Of a DNA stretch of 64,000 nt, positions 44,955 through 53,110 are shown piece by piece (the stretch's first letter is position 1; each line of letters opens with the position of its first letter). The notes under the pieces were generated by a model that searched no databases, was not told the origin of the DNA, and worked only from the letters and a program-made list of their open reading frames with translations. Made by a program: the position numbers and the translations under genes. The stretch covers positions 310,001 to 374,000 of the forward strand of contig NZ_CP151275.1 of assembly GCF_038235435.1 (NCBI RefSeq). Reading direction: 5' to 3'. Origin of the DNA: Niveibacterium sp. SC-1 (GTDB lineage Bacteria > Pseudomonadota > Gammaproteobacteria > Burkholderiales > Rhodocyclaceae).

Positions 44955-45896
44955 TTACGGGCTGCGGCGCGACCGGGCCCGGCGCTCCACGGTCTTCACC
45001 AGCCCCGCGATGATGTCCTGCAGCAGGGCTGCGACATGGCGCACGGCCGGATCCTGGTCACGGCGCGCATGCCAGGCGAGGTGCAGCGGGAAGCCCTCCA
45101 CCGCCAGTGGCGGCTCGCGCATCAGCAGGTTCTCCGCCCCGCTCATGGCAAAGCAGGTACGCGGCAGCAGGGCGATATGGTCGGAACTGTGCAGCAGGGG
45201 CAGGGCGATGAGGAAGCTCGGCAGCACCATGCCGATGCGACGTTGGCGGCCAATGCGCGCGAGCGCGTCGTCCAGCGGCCCGCTGCGATCGCCGCGCCCC
45301 GAGATCAGCAGGTGCGGGTAGGCGAGCCAGCGTTCGAGGTCGAAACTGCGGGCCGCGGGATGGCCCTTGCGCATCGCGACCGCGTAGGTCTCGCGATGCA
45401 GTTCATGGCGCCTGAACTCGGCACCCAGGGGCGGAAAGACCGAGAGCGCGAGATCGATCTCGCCGCTGCGCAACTGGGCAAGCTCGGCATCCGAGCCATA
45501 CCAGGGCGGCACCACCAGATCCACGCCCGGCGCGGATTCGACAAGCCGCGCATGCAGCGCCGGAAGGACCATCGCGGCGGGCACGTCGGCCATGGCGATG
45601 CGCACGACCTGGCTGAGCTGGCCCAGGGCGCGCGGGCTGCGATCCACCAGACCATCGACCTGCGCGAGGATCTCCTTGAGCGGCGCGCGCAGCGCCTGCG
45701 CCCGTGGCGTGAGCCGCATGCGGCGGCCGACGCGTTCGAGCAGCGGATCGGCAAAGAGATGACGGCAGCGTTCCAGCGCGCTGCTGGCCGCGGGCTGCGA
45801 CAGCGCGAGGCGATCGGCGGCGCGGGTGACGTGAGCCTCGTCGAGCAGCGCGTCGAGAATCACCAGCAGGTTCAGGTCGAGTCCGCGAAGATTCAT
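44955..45896 (-). CDS. LysR-family regulator
   Basis: A 313-residue LTTR with LDLNLLVILDALLDEAHVTR and ADRLALSQPAASSALERCRH, the NodD/LinR-like type with the LDLNLL start, then DPLLERVGRRMRLTPRAQAL. The effector domain includes VVRIAMADVPAAMVLPAL and LRSGEIDLALSVFPPLG. ATG 45896 begins MNLRGLDLNLL. It is divergent from the epimerase gene; a 19-bp inverted repeat overlaps its own start codon (45891-45909), suggesting self-regulation. Effector unknown. Confidence 0.9.
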   Translation of the reverse strand: MNLRGLDLNLLVILDALLDEAHVTRAADRLALSQPAASSALERCRHLFADPLLERVGRRMRLTPRAQALRAPLKEILAQVDGLVDRSPRALGQLSQVVRIAMADVPAAMVLPALHARLVESAPGVDLVVPPWYGSDAELAQLRSGEIDLALSVFPPLGAEFRRHELHRETYAVAMRKGHPAARSFDLERWLAYPHLLISGRGDRSGPLDDALARIGRQRRIGMVLPSFLIALPLLHSSDHIALLPRTCFAMSGAENLLMREPPLAVEGFPLHLAWHARRDQDPAVRHVAALLQDIIAGLVKTVERRARSRRSP

Positions 45897-45909
45897 GGAA
45901 TCAATGAAT
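45891..45909. promoter_or_regulatory. Candidate LysR operator over the regulator start codon
   Basis: ATTCAT-N7-ATGAAT, perfect 6-bp arms, in AT-rich DNA between the LysR gene and the divergent epimerase gene. It covers the LysR ATG, as expected for an autorepressed LTTR. Confidence 0.4.
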
Positions 45910-46008
45910 AGGCATACAAACAATCAGTTGGACCGATGGTAAGCCCTCGCCAAGAATGCAGTCCATGGGCGGCGCATCCGGCGCCGCATACGGATGGGGA
46001 GAAGCGGA

Positions 46009-47028
46009 ATGGACAAGGCAGCGGACACGGAAATGCAGGGCAGCGAAACACGTGAGCCCCGCACCGACTTCGGTGGCAAGGTGGCCCTTTTCGGCGCCGC
46101 CGGCGCGATCGGCCAGAGCATTGCCGCGGCGCTGCGTGCGGCGGGTCGGGCGTATCGGGTGGTCGGACGTTCGCGGGCGGCCCTGGAGCGCAGCTTCGGC
46201 GCTGACCCCTTGGCGGAAATCGTGAGCTGGAACCCGGACGACCCGGCTTCGGTGCGTGCCGCCGCCGAAGGCATCGACACGATCGTCTATCTCGTCGGGG
46301 TCGATTACTGGCAGTTCGCGCTGCATCCGCAGCTGATGCAGAAGACCGTGGACGGCGCAATCGCCGTGGGTGTGAAGCACTTCATCCTGAGCGGCACCGT
46401 CTATCCCTACGGCCGGCCCCGCAGCGCACGGGTGGACGAGGCGCATCCGCGCGAACCGCACACCTACAAGGGCCGCATGCGCAAGGCGCAGGAAGACATC
46501 CTGCTGGCGGCGCACGCGCGCGGCGAGATCCGGGCCAGCGTGCTGCGCCTGCCGGATTTCTACGGCCCCGGCGTGGACAAGAGCTTCCTGCACGAGGCCT
46601 TCAAGGCGGCGGTGGAGGGCGGCACCGCCAACCTCGTCGGCCCGCTCGATCGTCCGCATGAATTCGTCTTCGTGCCCGACGTGGGGCCGGTGCTCCTGCG
46701 CCTTGCCGCCACGCCGGGGGCTTATGGCAAGGTCTGGCATCTGGGCGGCGCCGGGGTCACCAGCCAGCAGGCGCTGATCGAGGAAATCGAACGCCAGAGC
46801 GGACATCGGCTGCGTCGCCGCGTGGTCGGCAAGGGCATGTTGCGCGTCCTCGGGCTTTTCAATCCCATGCTGCGCGAGATGGTGGAGATGCACTACCTGG
46901 TGACCGATCCTGTGATCCTGGACGACGGCGCGCTACATCGCCTGCTGGGCGACATCCCCAAGACGCCCTATGCCGAAGGCGTGCGCCGGACCTTGGCGGC
47001 GATGCTGCCGGCTCCTGCCCTCGCCTGA
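46009..47028 (+). CDS. NAD-dependent epimerase/dehydratase family protein
   Basis: A 339-residue extended-SDR protein. The Rossmann motif is VALFGAAGAIGQSIAAALRA, then SWNPDDPASVRAAAEGIDTI, KHFILSGTVYPYGRP, VLRLPDFYGPGVDKSFL and HEFVFVPDVGPVLLRLA. The usual catalytic YxxxK reads YKGRMRK, where spacing is unusual (Y with K six residues on). ATG 46009 is chosen because GGAGAAGCGGA directly precedes it. Target gene candidate of the divergent LysR regulator. Substrate unknown. Confidence 0.85.
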   Translation: MDKAADTEMQGSETREPRTDFGGKVALFGAAGAIGQSIAAALRAAGRAYRVVGRSRAALERSFGADPLAEIVSWNPDDPASVRAAAEGIDTIVYLVGVDYWQFALHPQLMQKTVDGAIAVGVKHFILSGTVYPYGRPRSARVDEAHPREPHTYKGRMRKAQEDILLAAHARGEIRASVLRLPDFYGPGVDKSFLHEAFKAAVEGGTANLVGPLDRPHEFVFVPDVGPVLLRLAATPGAYGKVWHLGGAGVTSQQALIEEIERQSGHRLRRRVVGKGMLRVLGLFNPMLREMVEMHYLVTDPVILDDGALHRLLGDIPKTPYAEGVRRTLAAMLPAPALA

Positions 47029-47163
47029 GCGCCACCGGGGAGGGGCTTCCAGCACGGGGTCCGCCTGCGGCGCAGAAAGAGAGCAGTCCTGAACACGGCA
47101 GCTGGTGTCGGCTGGGGCACACTTGCGGCTTCGTCCGCGCCTGCCGATCAAACCGGAGCCCTC

Positions 47164-48375
47164 ATGAGCCTGAGCGACGCCCAGACCCGTACAACCCTCA
47201 GACTGGTCTTCCTGATCCTGCTGCTCGATGTGATGGGCATCAGCATCCTGTGGCCGGTGGTGGCCTTCATCGTCCGCGAGTACAGCGACTCGGCGATCAT
47301 GCTGACCTTGCTCACTGCGCTCTACTCGGCCGCCCAGTTCTTCGCCGCACCGGCAATGGGGCGCTTCGGCGACCGCTGGGGCCGGCGCCCGGTGCTGATC
47401 GCGAGCCTGGTCGGTTCGGCCGTGGGCTACGTGCTCTTCGGCCTGGGCGGTGCGCTGTGGGTCCTGATGCTCTCGCGCCTGATCGACGGGATCACCGCGG
47501 GCAACCAGTCGGTCGCGGCAGCCGTGATCGCGGATGTCTCCACCCGCGAAACCCGCGCGAAAAACTTCACCCTCTTCGGCATGGCCTGGGGTCTGGGCAT
47601 CATCATCGGACCGGCCCTGGGTGCGGCACTCGGGCAGTGGCACCTGGCCGCGCCGGCCTACCTCGCGGGCGCGCTCTCGGCGCTCGCGGCGATCATCAGC
47701 TTGCGGGTCCTGCCCGAGACCTTGTCGGAAGCCCACCGCGACACGCGGCCCCTGCGCTGGGCCGACCTGAACCCCTTCACGGCGATCTTCGAGCTGATGC
47801 GCCGACCGCTGCTGGGCCGCGTACTGCTCGTACTGTGCCTCTTCAACTTCGTCTTCAATGGCTACAACAGCACCGAAGGCCTCTACCTGCTCGACCGCTT
47901 CCATGTGCAGCCCTGGCAGATCGGCACCCTGCTGGCCCTGGCCGGCTTCGCCCTGGCCAGCCTGCAGCGGGTGGTGCCGCCGCTCAACGCGCGTTTCGGC
48001 GGGCGCCGCGTGGCGATCTTCGCCTTTTTCGCCCTGGCGGTCTGCGCGCTGGCCACCTGGCTCACGCCGGTGTTTGGCGGGCTCTATGTCGTGGTGACGC
48101 TGCGCACCGCGGCGGCGGGCCTGATCTTCCCGACCCTGGGGGCGCTCATGTCCTCGCAGGTGCAGCCGCGCGAGCAGGGCGTGCTGATGGGCGTGAATGC
48201 GGCGCTCACCAGTGCGATGACCATCTTCGGCCCGCTCTGGGCCGGTGCCGTGTATGACCGCGTGATGCCGGGCGCACCCTACTGGATGGGCGCCATCCTG
48301 CTGGCGCTGACCGCGCTGGTGCTGATCGGCCTGCGCGAACCGGCCGCACGGCCCAGCGGCCCGCCCGCCGCCTGA
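47164..48375 (+). CDS. MFS transporter, TetA-like DHA1 type
   Basis: A 403-residue 12-helix transporter with LVFLILLLDVMGISILWPVV, YSAAQFFAAPAMGRFGDRWG-RRPVL (motif A), SRLIDGITAGNQSVAAAVIA, and the motif C-like GMAWGLGIIIGPALGAALG. These match the TCR/TetA group of drug:H+ antiporters, but residues specific for tetracycline export cannot be judged by eye. Strong box CCGGAGCCCTC before ATG. Stands alone, convergent with the DUF202 gene. Confidence 0.9.
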   Translation: MSLSDAQTRTTLRLVFLILLLDVMGISILWPVVAFIVREYSDSAIMLTLLTALYSAAQFFAAPAMGRFGDRWGRRPVLIASLVGSAVGYVLFGLGGALWVLMLSRLIDGITAGNQSVAAAVIADVSTRETRAKNFTLFGMAWGLGIIIGPALGAALGQWHLAAPAYLAGALSALAAIISLRVLPETLSEAHRDTRPLRWADLNPFTAIFELMRRPLLGRVLLVLCLFNFVFNGYNSTEGLYLLDRFHVQPWQIGTLLALAGFALASLQRVVPPLNARFGGRRVAIFAFFALAVCALATWLTPVFGGLYVVVTLRTAAAGLIFPTLGALMSSQVQPREQGVLMGVNAALTSAMTIFGPLWAGAVYDRVMPGAPYWMGAILLALTALVLIGLREPAARPSGPPAA

Positions 48376-48403
48376 CGGCACGCGCCGCGGTCAGCGGTCC
48401 GGA

Positions 48404-48784
48404 TCAGAAGCTCGTGAGTCCCAGGTAGGCCGCGAGCACCAGGCCCAGCAGGCCGACGATCAGGCAGGTCCCGATCGCGAAGCCGCGCGCATAGCGCGGC
48501 GGCAGATCGCTCGCCGCAAGGGTCGCGATATAGCGGCCGTGCTGGCGCGAGGACAAGAGGATCACGCCCGCGCCCACCAGCACCATCGCCACACCCAGCA
48601 CGGCCGACCAGGGGCCGTGCGAGGGTGCCGCTACCTGCAGGCTCATCAGCCGCAGGAAGAGTCCGAAGCGCGCGATCACGAAGCCGAAACCCATCAGCGT
48701 GAGCCCGGTGCGCAACCAGGCGAGCAGGGTGCGTTCGGCGGCGAAGAAGACGCGGGGATCGGAGTCGGAAATCGGCATGGTCAT
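48404..48784 (-). CDS. DUF202/YidH-family membrane protein
   Basis: A 126-residue protein with RVFFAAERTLLAWLRTGLTL and MGFGFVIARFGLFLRL, the diagnostic ERTxLAWxRT...FG..xxRF pattern of DUF202, and three membrane segments. Function of the family is unknown. The start could be ATG 48784 or 48778, both without a clear ribosome-binding site. Confidence 0.85.
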   Translation of the reverse strand: MTMPISDSDPRVFFAAERTLLAWLRTGLTLMGFGFVIARFGLFLRLMSLQVAAPSHGPWSAVLGVAMVLVGAGVILLSSRQHGRYIATLAASDLPPRYARGFAIGTCLIVGLLGLVLAAYLGLTSF

Positions 48785-49093
48785 GCGCTCGTGGGTTGGG
48801 TTGGCCGCCACGATAGCGGATCACCGTTGGTCTCCGTACGGCACCGAGCAAAAGGGCCGCCCATGGCGAGACGGTGACGCCTCTGGCGGCTCTGTCGCGA
48901 GGCGTTTGCCCGACGGCGGCACGGCCATATGGAGCAGGCCGCTTCCGCCGGGCGCCGGGCGCGCGGCCTCCCTCGCGCACCGTGCAATCCTTGCGAACTA
49001 CCCCGCAAGGATTGCGCAATGGGCCCGGGAAGCGCGCAGCGGCGGGCCGGTGGGGGCAGGATGGTCGTCTACCGCAATCACAGGACTTCCGTC
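48785..49093. other. 309-bp region without a gene between DUF202 and GH5 genes
   Basis: Divergent promoter region. Apart from the 12-bp inverted repeat at 48984-49015 nothing was recognised. In-frame upstream extension of the GH5 reading frame to 48929 is open but codes for an Arg/Ala-rich sequence unlike a signal peptide, so it is treated as non-coding. Confidence 0.5.
48984..49015. promoter_or_regulatory. 12-bp perfect inverted repeat upstream of GH5 gene
   Basis: GCAATCCTTGCG, 8-base spacer AACTACCC, then CGCAAGGATTGC. It ends 78 bases before the GH5 start codon. There is no T-run, so an operator or a transcript stem-loop is more likely than a terminator. Confidence 0.5.
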
Positions 49094-50134
49094 ATGGCAT
49101 CCCTACACAGCGCCTATCGAAAGGGCGTCAATCTCGGTGGCTGGCTCTCGCAGTACGGCGCAGGCGGCGCCGAGCACTTCGCCCGCTTCATCACCGAAAC
49201 CGATATCGGCCGCATCGCCGACTGGGGCATGGACCATGTGCGCCTGCCGGTCGACTGCACCGTGCTCGAAGAGATCGAAGCGCCACACAAGCTGATCGAG
49301 GCCGGGTTCGAGCGCATCGATGAATGCATCCGCTGGTGCGAGCGGGCCGGGCTCAAGCTCATCCTCGACCTGCACAAGGCGCCCGGCTTCAGCTTCGACA
49401 ACCTCGCCGCGAACGAGCTGTTCCGCTCGCCCGCCCTGCAGGCCCGCATGCTGCGGCTGTGGAAGGCGATCGCCACGCGTTACGCGGATCGCTATCCCGC
49501 GATGGTCTTCGAGCTCATGAACGAGGTCGTGCTGCCGGACAGCGCTCCCTGGAACACGCTGATCCACGAGATCGTCCCGGCGATCCATGCGATCGACCCC
49601 AAGCGCCTGGTGATGGTGGGCGGCAACCACTACAACGCGGTGAGCGAGCTCGCGAACCTGCGTCGCTTCGACGATCCGCGGGTGCTCTACACCTTCCACT
49701 TCTACGAGCCCCTGCCCTTTACCCACCAGGGCGCGCACTGGGTGCCCGAGCTGGTGGCCTACGGCCAGGTGCTGGACTATCCCGGCCCGATGGAAGGCCT
49801 AGCCGCCTTCCTTGAAAGCACGCCGAGCGCGCGCGAGCGACTGGGGCCCTTCGCCGGAACGAGTGGCGACCGCGAGGAACTGCGCCGCCTGCTACAGCCC
49901 GCGCTGGATTTCATGCAGGCGCACCAGGTGCCGCTCTACTGCGGCGAGTTCGGCGTGATCGAGACCGCCCCGGCAGGCTCGCGCCGCCGCTGGCACGCCG
50001 ACATCGTGGCGCTCTTCAACGAGTACGGCATCGGCCGCGCCGTGTGGTCCTACAAGGAGATGGACTTCGGCCTCGTCGACCTGCGCGGCAAGGTGCGCGA
50101 TCCGGAGCTCGTGAGCATCGTCGCGCGCGGCTGA
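49094..50134 (+). CDS. Glycoside hydrolase family 5 (cellulase-like)
   Basis: A 346-residue TIM-barrel hydrolase. It shows KGVNLGGWLSQYG (the GxNLGxW start of GH5), WGMDHVRLPVD, LKLILDLHKAPGF, the acid/base glutamate E144 in VFELMNEVV and the nucleophile E285 in LYCGEFGVIE, with GGNHYNAVSEL and YTFHFYEPLPFTHQG between. It resembles exo-1,3-glucanase/endoglucanase-type GH5. No signal peptide is visible from the chosen ATG 49094, so it looks cytoplasmic, which is uncommon for polysaccharide-degrading GH5 and points to an oligosaccharide or glycoside substrate. Confidence 0.9.
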   Translation: MASLHSAYRKGVNLGGWLSQYGAGGAEHFARFITETDIGRIADWGMDHVRLPVDCTVLEEIEAPHKLIEAGFERIDECIRWCERAGLKLILDLHKAPGFSFDNLAANELFRSPALQARMLRLWKAIATRYADRYPAMVFELMNEVVLPDSAPWNTLIHEIVPAIHAIDPKRLVMVGGNHYNAVSELANLRRFDDPRVLYTFHFYEPLPFTHQGAHWVPELVAYGQVLDYPGPMEGLAAFLESTPSARERLGPFAGTSGDREELRRLLQPALDFMQAHQVPLYCGEFGVIETAPAGSRRRWHADIVALFNEYGIGRAVWSYKEMDFGLVDLRGKVRDPELVSIVARG

Positions 50135-50251
50135 AGCCGCTTGCATTCCTGCGACAGATCGCAGGGCGCCGCTTGAACGGACAGGCCGCGCGTGCTCCGA
50201 TGGAGGACTTCCGGCCGCCCGGCCGGCGTCCTCTGACCGGAGAAGCGTGCA

Positions 50252-50557
50252 ATGCCCAAGGGATACTGGATCGTGCGGGTCGACGTCACCGACCCCGAGC
50301 AATACCAGCACTACGTCGCGGCCAATGCGGCGGCCTTCAGCAAGTACGGCGCGCGCTTCCTGGTGCGCGCCGGACGCTCCGAGACCATGGAAGGCGAGGC
50401 CCGCGGCCGCAATGTGGTGCTGGAGTTTGCTGACTACGACACCGCGCTCGCCTGCTGGAAGTCGCCCGAGTACCAGCACGCCATCGCCCAGCGCGTCGGC
50501 GCCTGCGTGATCGACCTCCTGGTGATCGAAGGCTACGACGGAGCGCAGCCGGCCTGA
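50252..50557 (+). CDS. DUF1330 family protein
   Basis: A 101-residue dimeric ferredoxin-like-fold protein: MPKGYWIVRVDVTDPEQYQ, YVAANAAAFSKYGARFLVR, and NVVLEFADYDTALACWKSPE-YQ. These are the standard strands of DUF1330. Function unknown. GGAG box (CCGGAGAAGC) before the ATG. Confidence 0.9.
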   Translation: MPKGYWIVRVDVTDPEQYQHYVAANAAAFSKYGARFLVRAGRSETMEGEARGRNVVLEFADYDTALACWKSPEYQHAIAQRVGACVIDLLVIEGYDGAQPA

Positions 50558-50779
50558 TCGCGTCCGGACGGCTGCGTCGTCGTCCGACCAGTCCCCTTCC
50601 GCGCTTCCACCTGCGCAATCCGGATGCCGTGGTCTACCCTGAGGGTGGGACTGCTCCGACACCGCAGGCGTCGCGCGGCAGTTTCGCGGGGAGGTCATCG
50701 AGGCCACGCTGAGGGCCGGCCGGGACGCCATCCGGGCGCATCCCGGGCATTTCAATGACGATATCGGACGGAGACAGTC

Positions 50780-51085
50780 ATGGACCTCGTGAGCCTCATC
50801 ATCCAGATCGTATGCGGCGCCATTGGCGGCAATGTCGTCGGCGCGCTGGCCAAGAACCTGAGTCTTGGCACCGTGGGCAACTCCATCGTCGGCGTGCTCG
50901 GTGGCGCGCTGGGCGGGCAGATCCTGCAGGCGATAGGCCTGGGCGGCGCGGCCGCCGCGGGTGCGGGCAGCATGGACGTCGGCGCCATCGTGTCGAGCAT
51001 CGCGGGTGGCGGCGTGGGCGGCGGCGTGCTGATGGCGATCATCGGCCTCATCCGGCAGGCGCTGAACAAGTCCTCCTCCGTCTAG
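50780..51085 (+). CDS. Small glycine-rich membrane protein, unknown
   Basis: A 101-residue hydrophobic protein. It contains LVSLIIQIVCGAIGGNVVGA, then VGNSIVGVLGGALGGQILQA and SSIAGGGVGGGVLMAIIGLI, three glycine-zipper-like membrane segments joined by short loops. Similar small proteins are widespread in proteobacteria without known role. Good ribosome-binding site (GGACGGAGACAGTC). About 220 bases without a gene lie upstream. Confidence 0.6.
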   Translation: MDLVSLIIQIVCGAIGGNVVGALAKNLSLGTVGNSIVGVLGGALGGQILQAIGLGGAAAAGAGSMDVGAIVSSIAGGGVGGGVLMAIIGLIRQALNKSSSV

Positions 51086-51275
51086 GCGGTCCCGGCCCCG
51101 CGGGCAGGACTCGCGGAGGCGTGTGACCCCGTGCAACGCCCCGCGCCGGCGGGGCGCAACCTGCGCGTGAGCTTGTTCCGCCCCGTGGCGTGACGGCGGC
51201 GGCAGGCTGCGCTCGCCGACCTATTCTTTCTTCGAGGCGGCGCTCCGGGCCGCCCGCAGGAAAGGGGAGGCTGCA

Positions 51276-52082
51276 ATGGCAGAGGGCGGCACGACCAAGA
51301 GCACGGACCTGGTGGATGCGCTCACCAAGGTCGTCACCCTGATCTCCCTCGCGCTGGCCGCCTTCGCGACCTGGAAGGCGCTGCCGGCCGATGCCGAGAT
51401 CAAGCATCTGCAGGCCGAGACCCAGCGCCTGGATCTCGCGCTCAAACAGGCCGATGCGGACCTGCGCAACCTCGAATCCAGCCGCAAGCTGACCCTGGAG
51501 CTCTACCAGGAGGTGCGCCAGGTCATCCAGAAGAAGGACAAGGATCCGCGCGAGGAGGACGCGGTGCGTGTGCTCGTCGAATCGCTGGCGGATGACCCCT
51601 TTCGCTGGAAGCTGCTGCGGGTGATCGCGATCGGCGCGCAGGACAGCTACGTCAAGGAAAGTGCTGCGGCCACCTCGCGCTTCTACGAGGAGGAGGCGGT
51701 GGTGCAGACGCGCCCCGGCCAGGTGGCGAGCGCGACCGCCGCGCCTGAAACGGCGCAGGCGCCGGGCGGCTTCGGCAGCTACAACGTCGACCTCTTCTTC
51801 TGCCAGAAGAAGAAGGCGAGCTCGGAGCCGCTGGCCCGTGCCGCGCTGGAGCTCAAGGAGAAGGGCGCGAGCGGGCGCTGGCGGGTGCGCGAACTGCCCG
51901 ACAGCATCAACCAGCAACCCGGCTACGGCGTGTGGAACAGCGAAGTCCGCTTCACCCCGCCGGACGAGCGCCCCGTGGCCAACTGGCTGGCCCAGGCCTT
52001 TGCCGCAAAAGGCGTGAAGCTGGGGCTGCACGAAACGAGCTATCCGACGCCCGGCTACGTGAGCGTCTTCATCTGCCAGTAA
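51276..52082 (+). CDS. Membrane-anchored coiled-coil protein, unknown
   Basis: A 268-residue protein not assigned to a family. One N-terminal membrane segment (VVTLISLALAAFATWKAL, about 18-36) is followed by a coiled coil (IKHLQAETQRLDLALKQADA to about residue 85), a helical part with DDPFRWKLLRVIAIGAQDSY, an Ala/Pro linker (VASATAAPETAQAPGG), and a compact C-terminal domain (YNVDLFFCQKKKASSEPLAR to VSVFICQ) with cysteines in LFFCQ and the final FICQ. The last domain has the strand-helix-strand look of SPOR or LytR_C modules but the match is not convincing. Strong ribosome-binding site GGGGAGG. Confidence 0.6.
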   Translation: MAEGGTTKSTDLVDALTKVVTLISLALAAFATWKALPADAEIKHLQAETQRLDLALKQADADLRNLESSRKLTLELYQEVRQVIQKKDKDPREEDAVRVLVESLADDPFRWKLLRVIAIGAQDSYVKESAAATSRFYEEEAVVQTRPGQVASATAAPETAQAPGGFGSYNVDLFFCQKKKASSEPLARAALELKEKGASGRWRVRELPDSINQQPGYGVWNSEVRFTPPDERPVANWLAQAFAAKGVKLGLHETSYPTPGYVSVFICQ

Positions 52083-52111
52083 GCCCGTAGTCGCCCGAGC
52101 CCTGCAAGCGT

Positions 52112-52657
52112 TCAGCCGGTGGCGGGCGATCCGCTGCCCGCGAGCAGGAAGCCGCGCGTCAGGCTGCGTGCGCGATGCAGACGGCTCTTGGTCGCGGCGA
52201 GGCTCAGTCCGAGTTGGGTCGCGATCTCCTCGATCGAGCACTCGGCAAAGTCGCGCAGGAGCACGATCTCGCGATAGTGCTCGGGCAGCGCGGCGAGTGC
52301 CGTACCGAGATCGATCCGCAACGCCTCGTCCTCGCTGTGGGCGAGCCAGGCCGCGAGCGTCGCTTCGTCATGCGATTCATGTCGCAGCACGAGGCGGGTG
52401 AGGCGACGGCATTCCCGCTGCACGATGCGCGCTAGCCAGCCAGCGAAGGCCGCCACCTCGCGCAGCTGGCGGATGTGGCGGGTGAGTGCGATGAGACTCT
52501 CCTGCACCGCGTCGTCCACATCCGAGAGCAGGCAATGCCGTCGCGCGTAGCGCCGGATGTCCGGGCTGGCGGCGCGCAGCAGATGTTCCAGGGCCTGCGG
52601 CTCGCCCCGGCGGGCCGCATTCACGAGTTCCACATGGCGCGCCACCCCGCTCGCCAT
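52112..52657 (-). CDS. Sigma-70 family RNA polymerase sigma factor (ECF-like)
   Basis: A 181-residue sigma factor with region 2 (SPDIRRYARRHC, DVDDAVQESLIALTRHIRQL) and region 4 (ALPEHYREIVLLRDFAECSI, EEIATQLGLSLAATKSRLHR). No separate anti-sigma gene follows; instead the upstream gene is a 65-residue DUF2892 membrane protein whose TGA overlaps this ATG by one base (TGATG), so the two are translated together. The stop lies 30 bases from the unknown coiled-coil gene (convergent). Targets unknown. Confidence 0.9.
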   Translation of the reverse strand: MASGVARHVELVNAARRGEPQALEHLLRAASPDIRRYARRHCLLSDVDDAVQESLIALTRHIRQLREVAAFAGWLARIVQRECRRLTRLVLRHESHDEATLAAWLAHSEDEALRIDLGTALAALPEHYREIVLLRDFAECSIEEIATQLGLSLAATKSRLHRARSLTRGFLLAGSGSPATG

Positions 52658-52854
52658 CAGCGTGGCTTGCGGCCCATCACCGCGCAGGCCGGGCAGTAGC
52701 CGACCATGCCCGTGAGGGCGAAGCTCGCCCCCAGCACGCCACCGACCAGAGCGCCGGTGCGGCCATAGAGCCAGGCGCCGGTGGCGGCCAGCGCAATGCC
52801 CGCCAGCGCGCGGGCGATCCGTTCGGGGTTTCCGAGGTTCTTTGCGTAGAGCAT
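52657..52854 (-). CDS. DUF2892/YgaP-type small membrane protein
   Basis: A 65-residue protein: NLGNPERIARALAGIALAAT, then GALVGGVLGASFALTGMVGY ending CPACAVMGRKPR. Two membrane helices and the family's C-terminal GxCPxxxxxG motif, here with a CPAC dithiol. ATG 52854 has GGAG nine bases upstream. It is the first gene of a two-gene unit with a sigma factor, divergent from the TAXI-TRAP operon across 256 bases. Confidence 0.85.
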   Translation of the reverse strand: MLYAKNLGNPERIARALAGIALAATGAWLYGRTGALVGGVLGASFALTGMVGYCPACAVMGRKPR

Positions 52855-53110
52855 TTCCGTATTCTCCAGTCGTCGCGGACATCCGCCCAGACAAGAGGTG
52901 GCATCCCGGCAAATGGATTCGCGCCGCCCCGAAAAAAATGTGGGCTTCCGTATGACAGGCGGGCTCGGCGGGTTTGCGCCGCGGCGCGGCTTTGCGTTAG
53001 GGTCGGCGCGTTGCCCTTGCGGCAGCGCGAGCGGTCGTCGTCGGGCGGGTTCGTGCAGGCACGGTCCGTGCGAAGGATGGCCATTGGCGTCGGAATCCCG
53101 GAGACCCTCC

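Noticed and set aside
41432..48375. Two MFS transporters as antibiotic resistance genes
   Set aside because: Both are ordinary DHA1-family proteins of chromosomal composition; no substrate-specific residues can be judged by eye, so no resistance is claimed.
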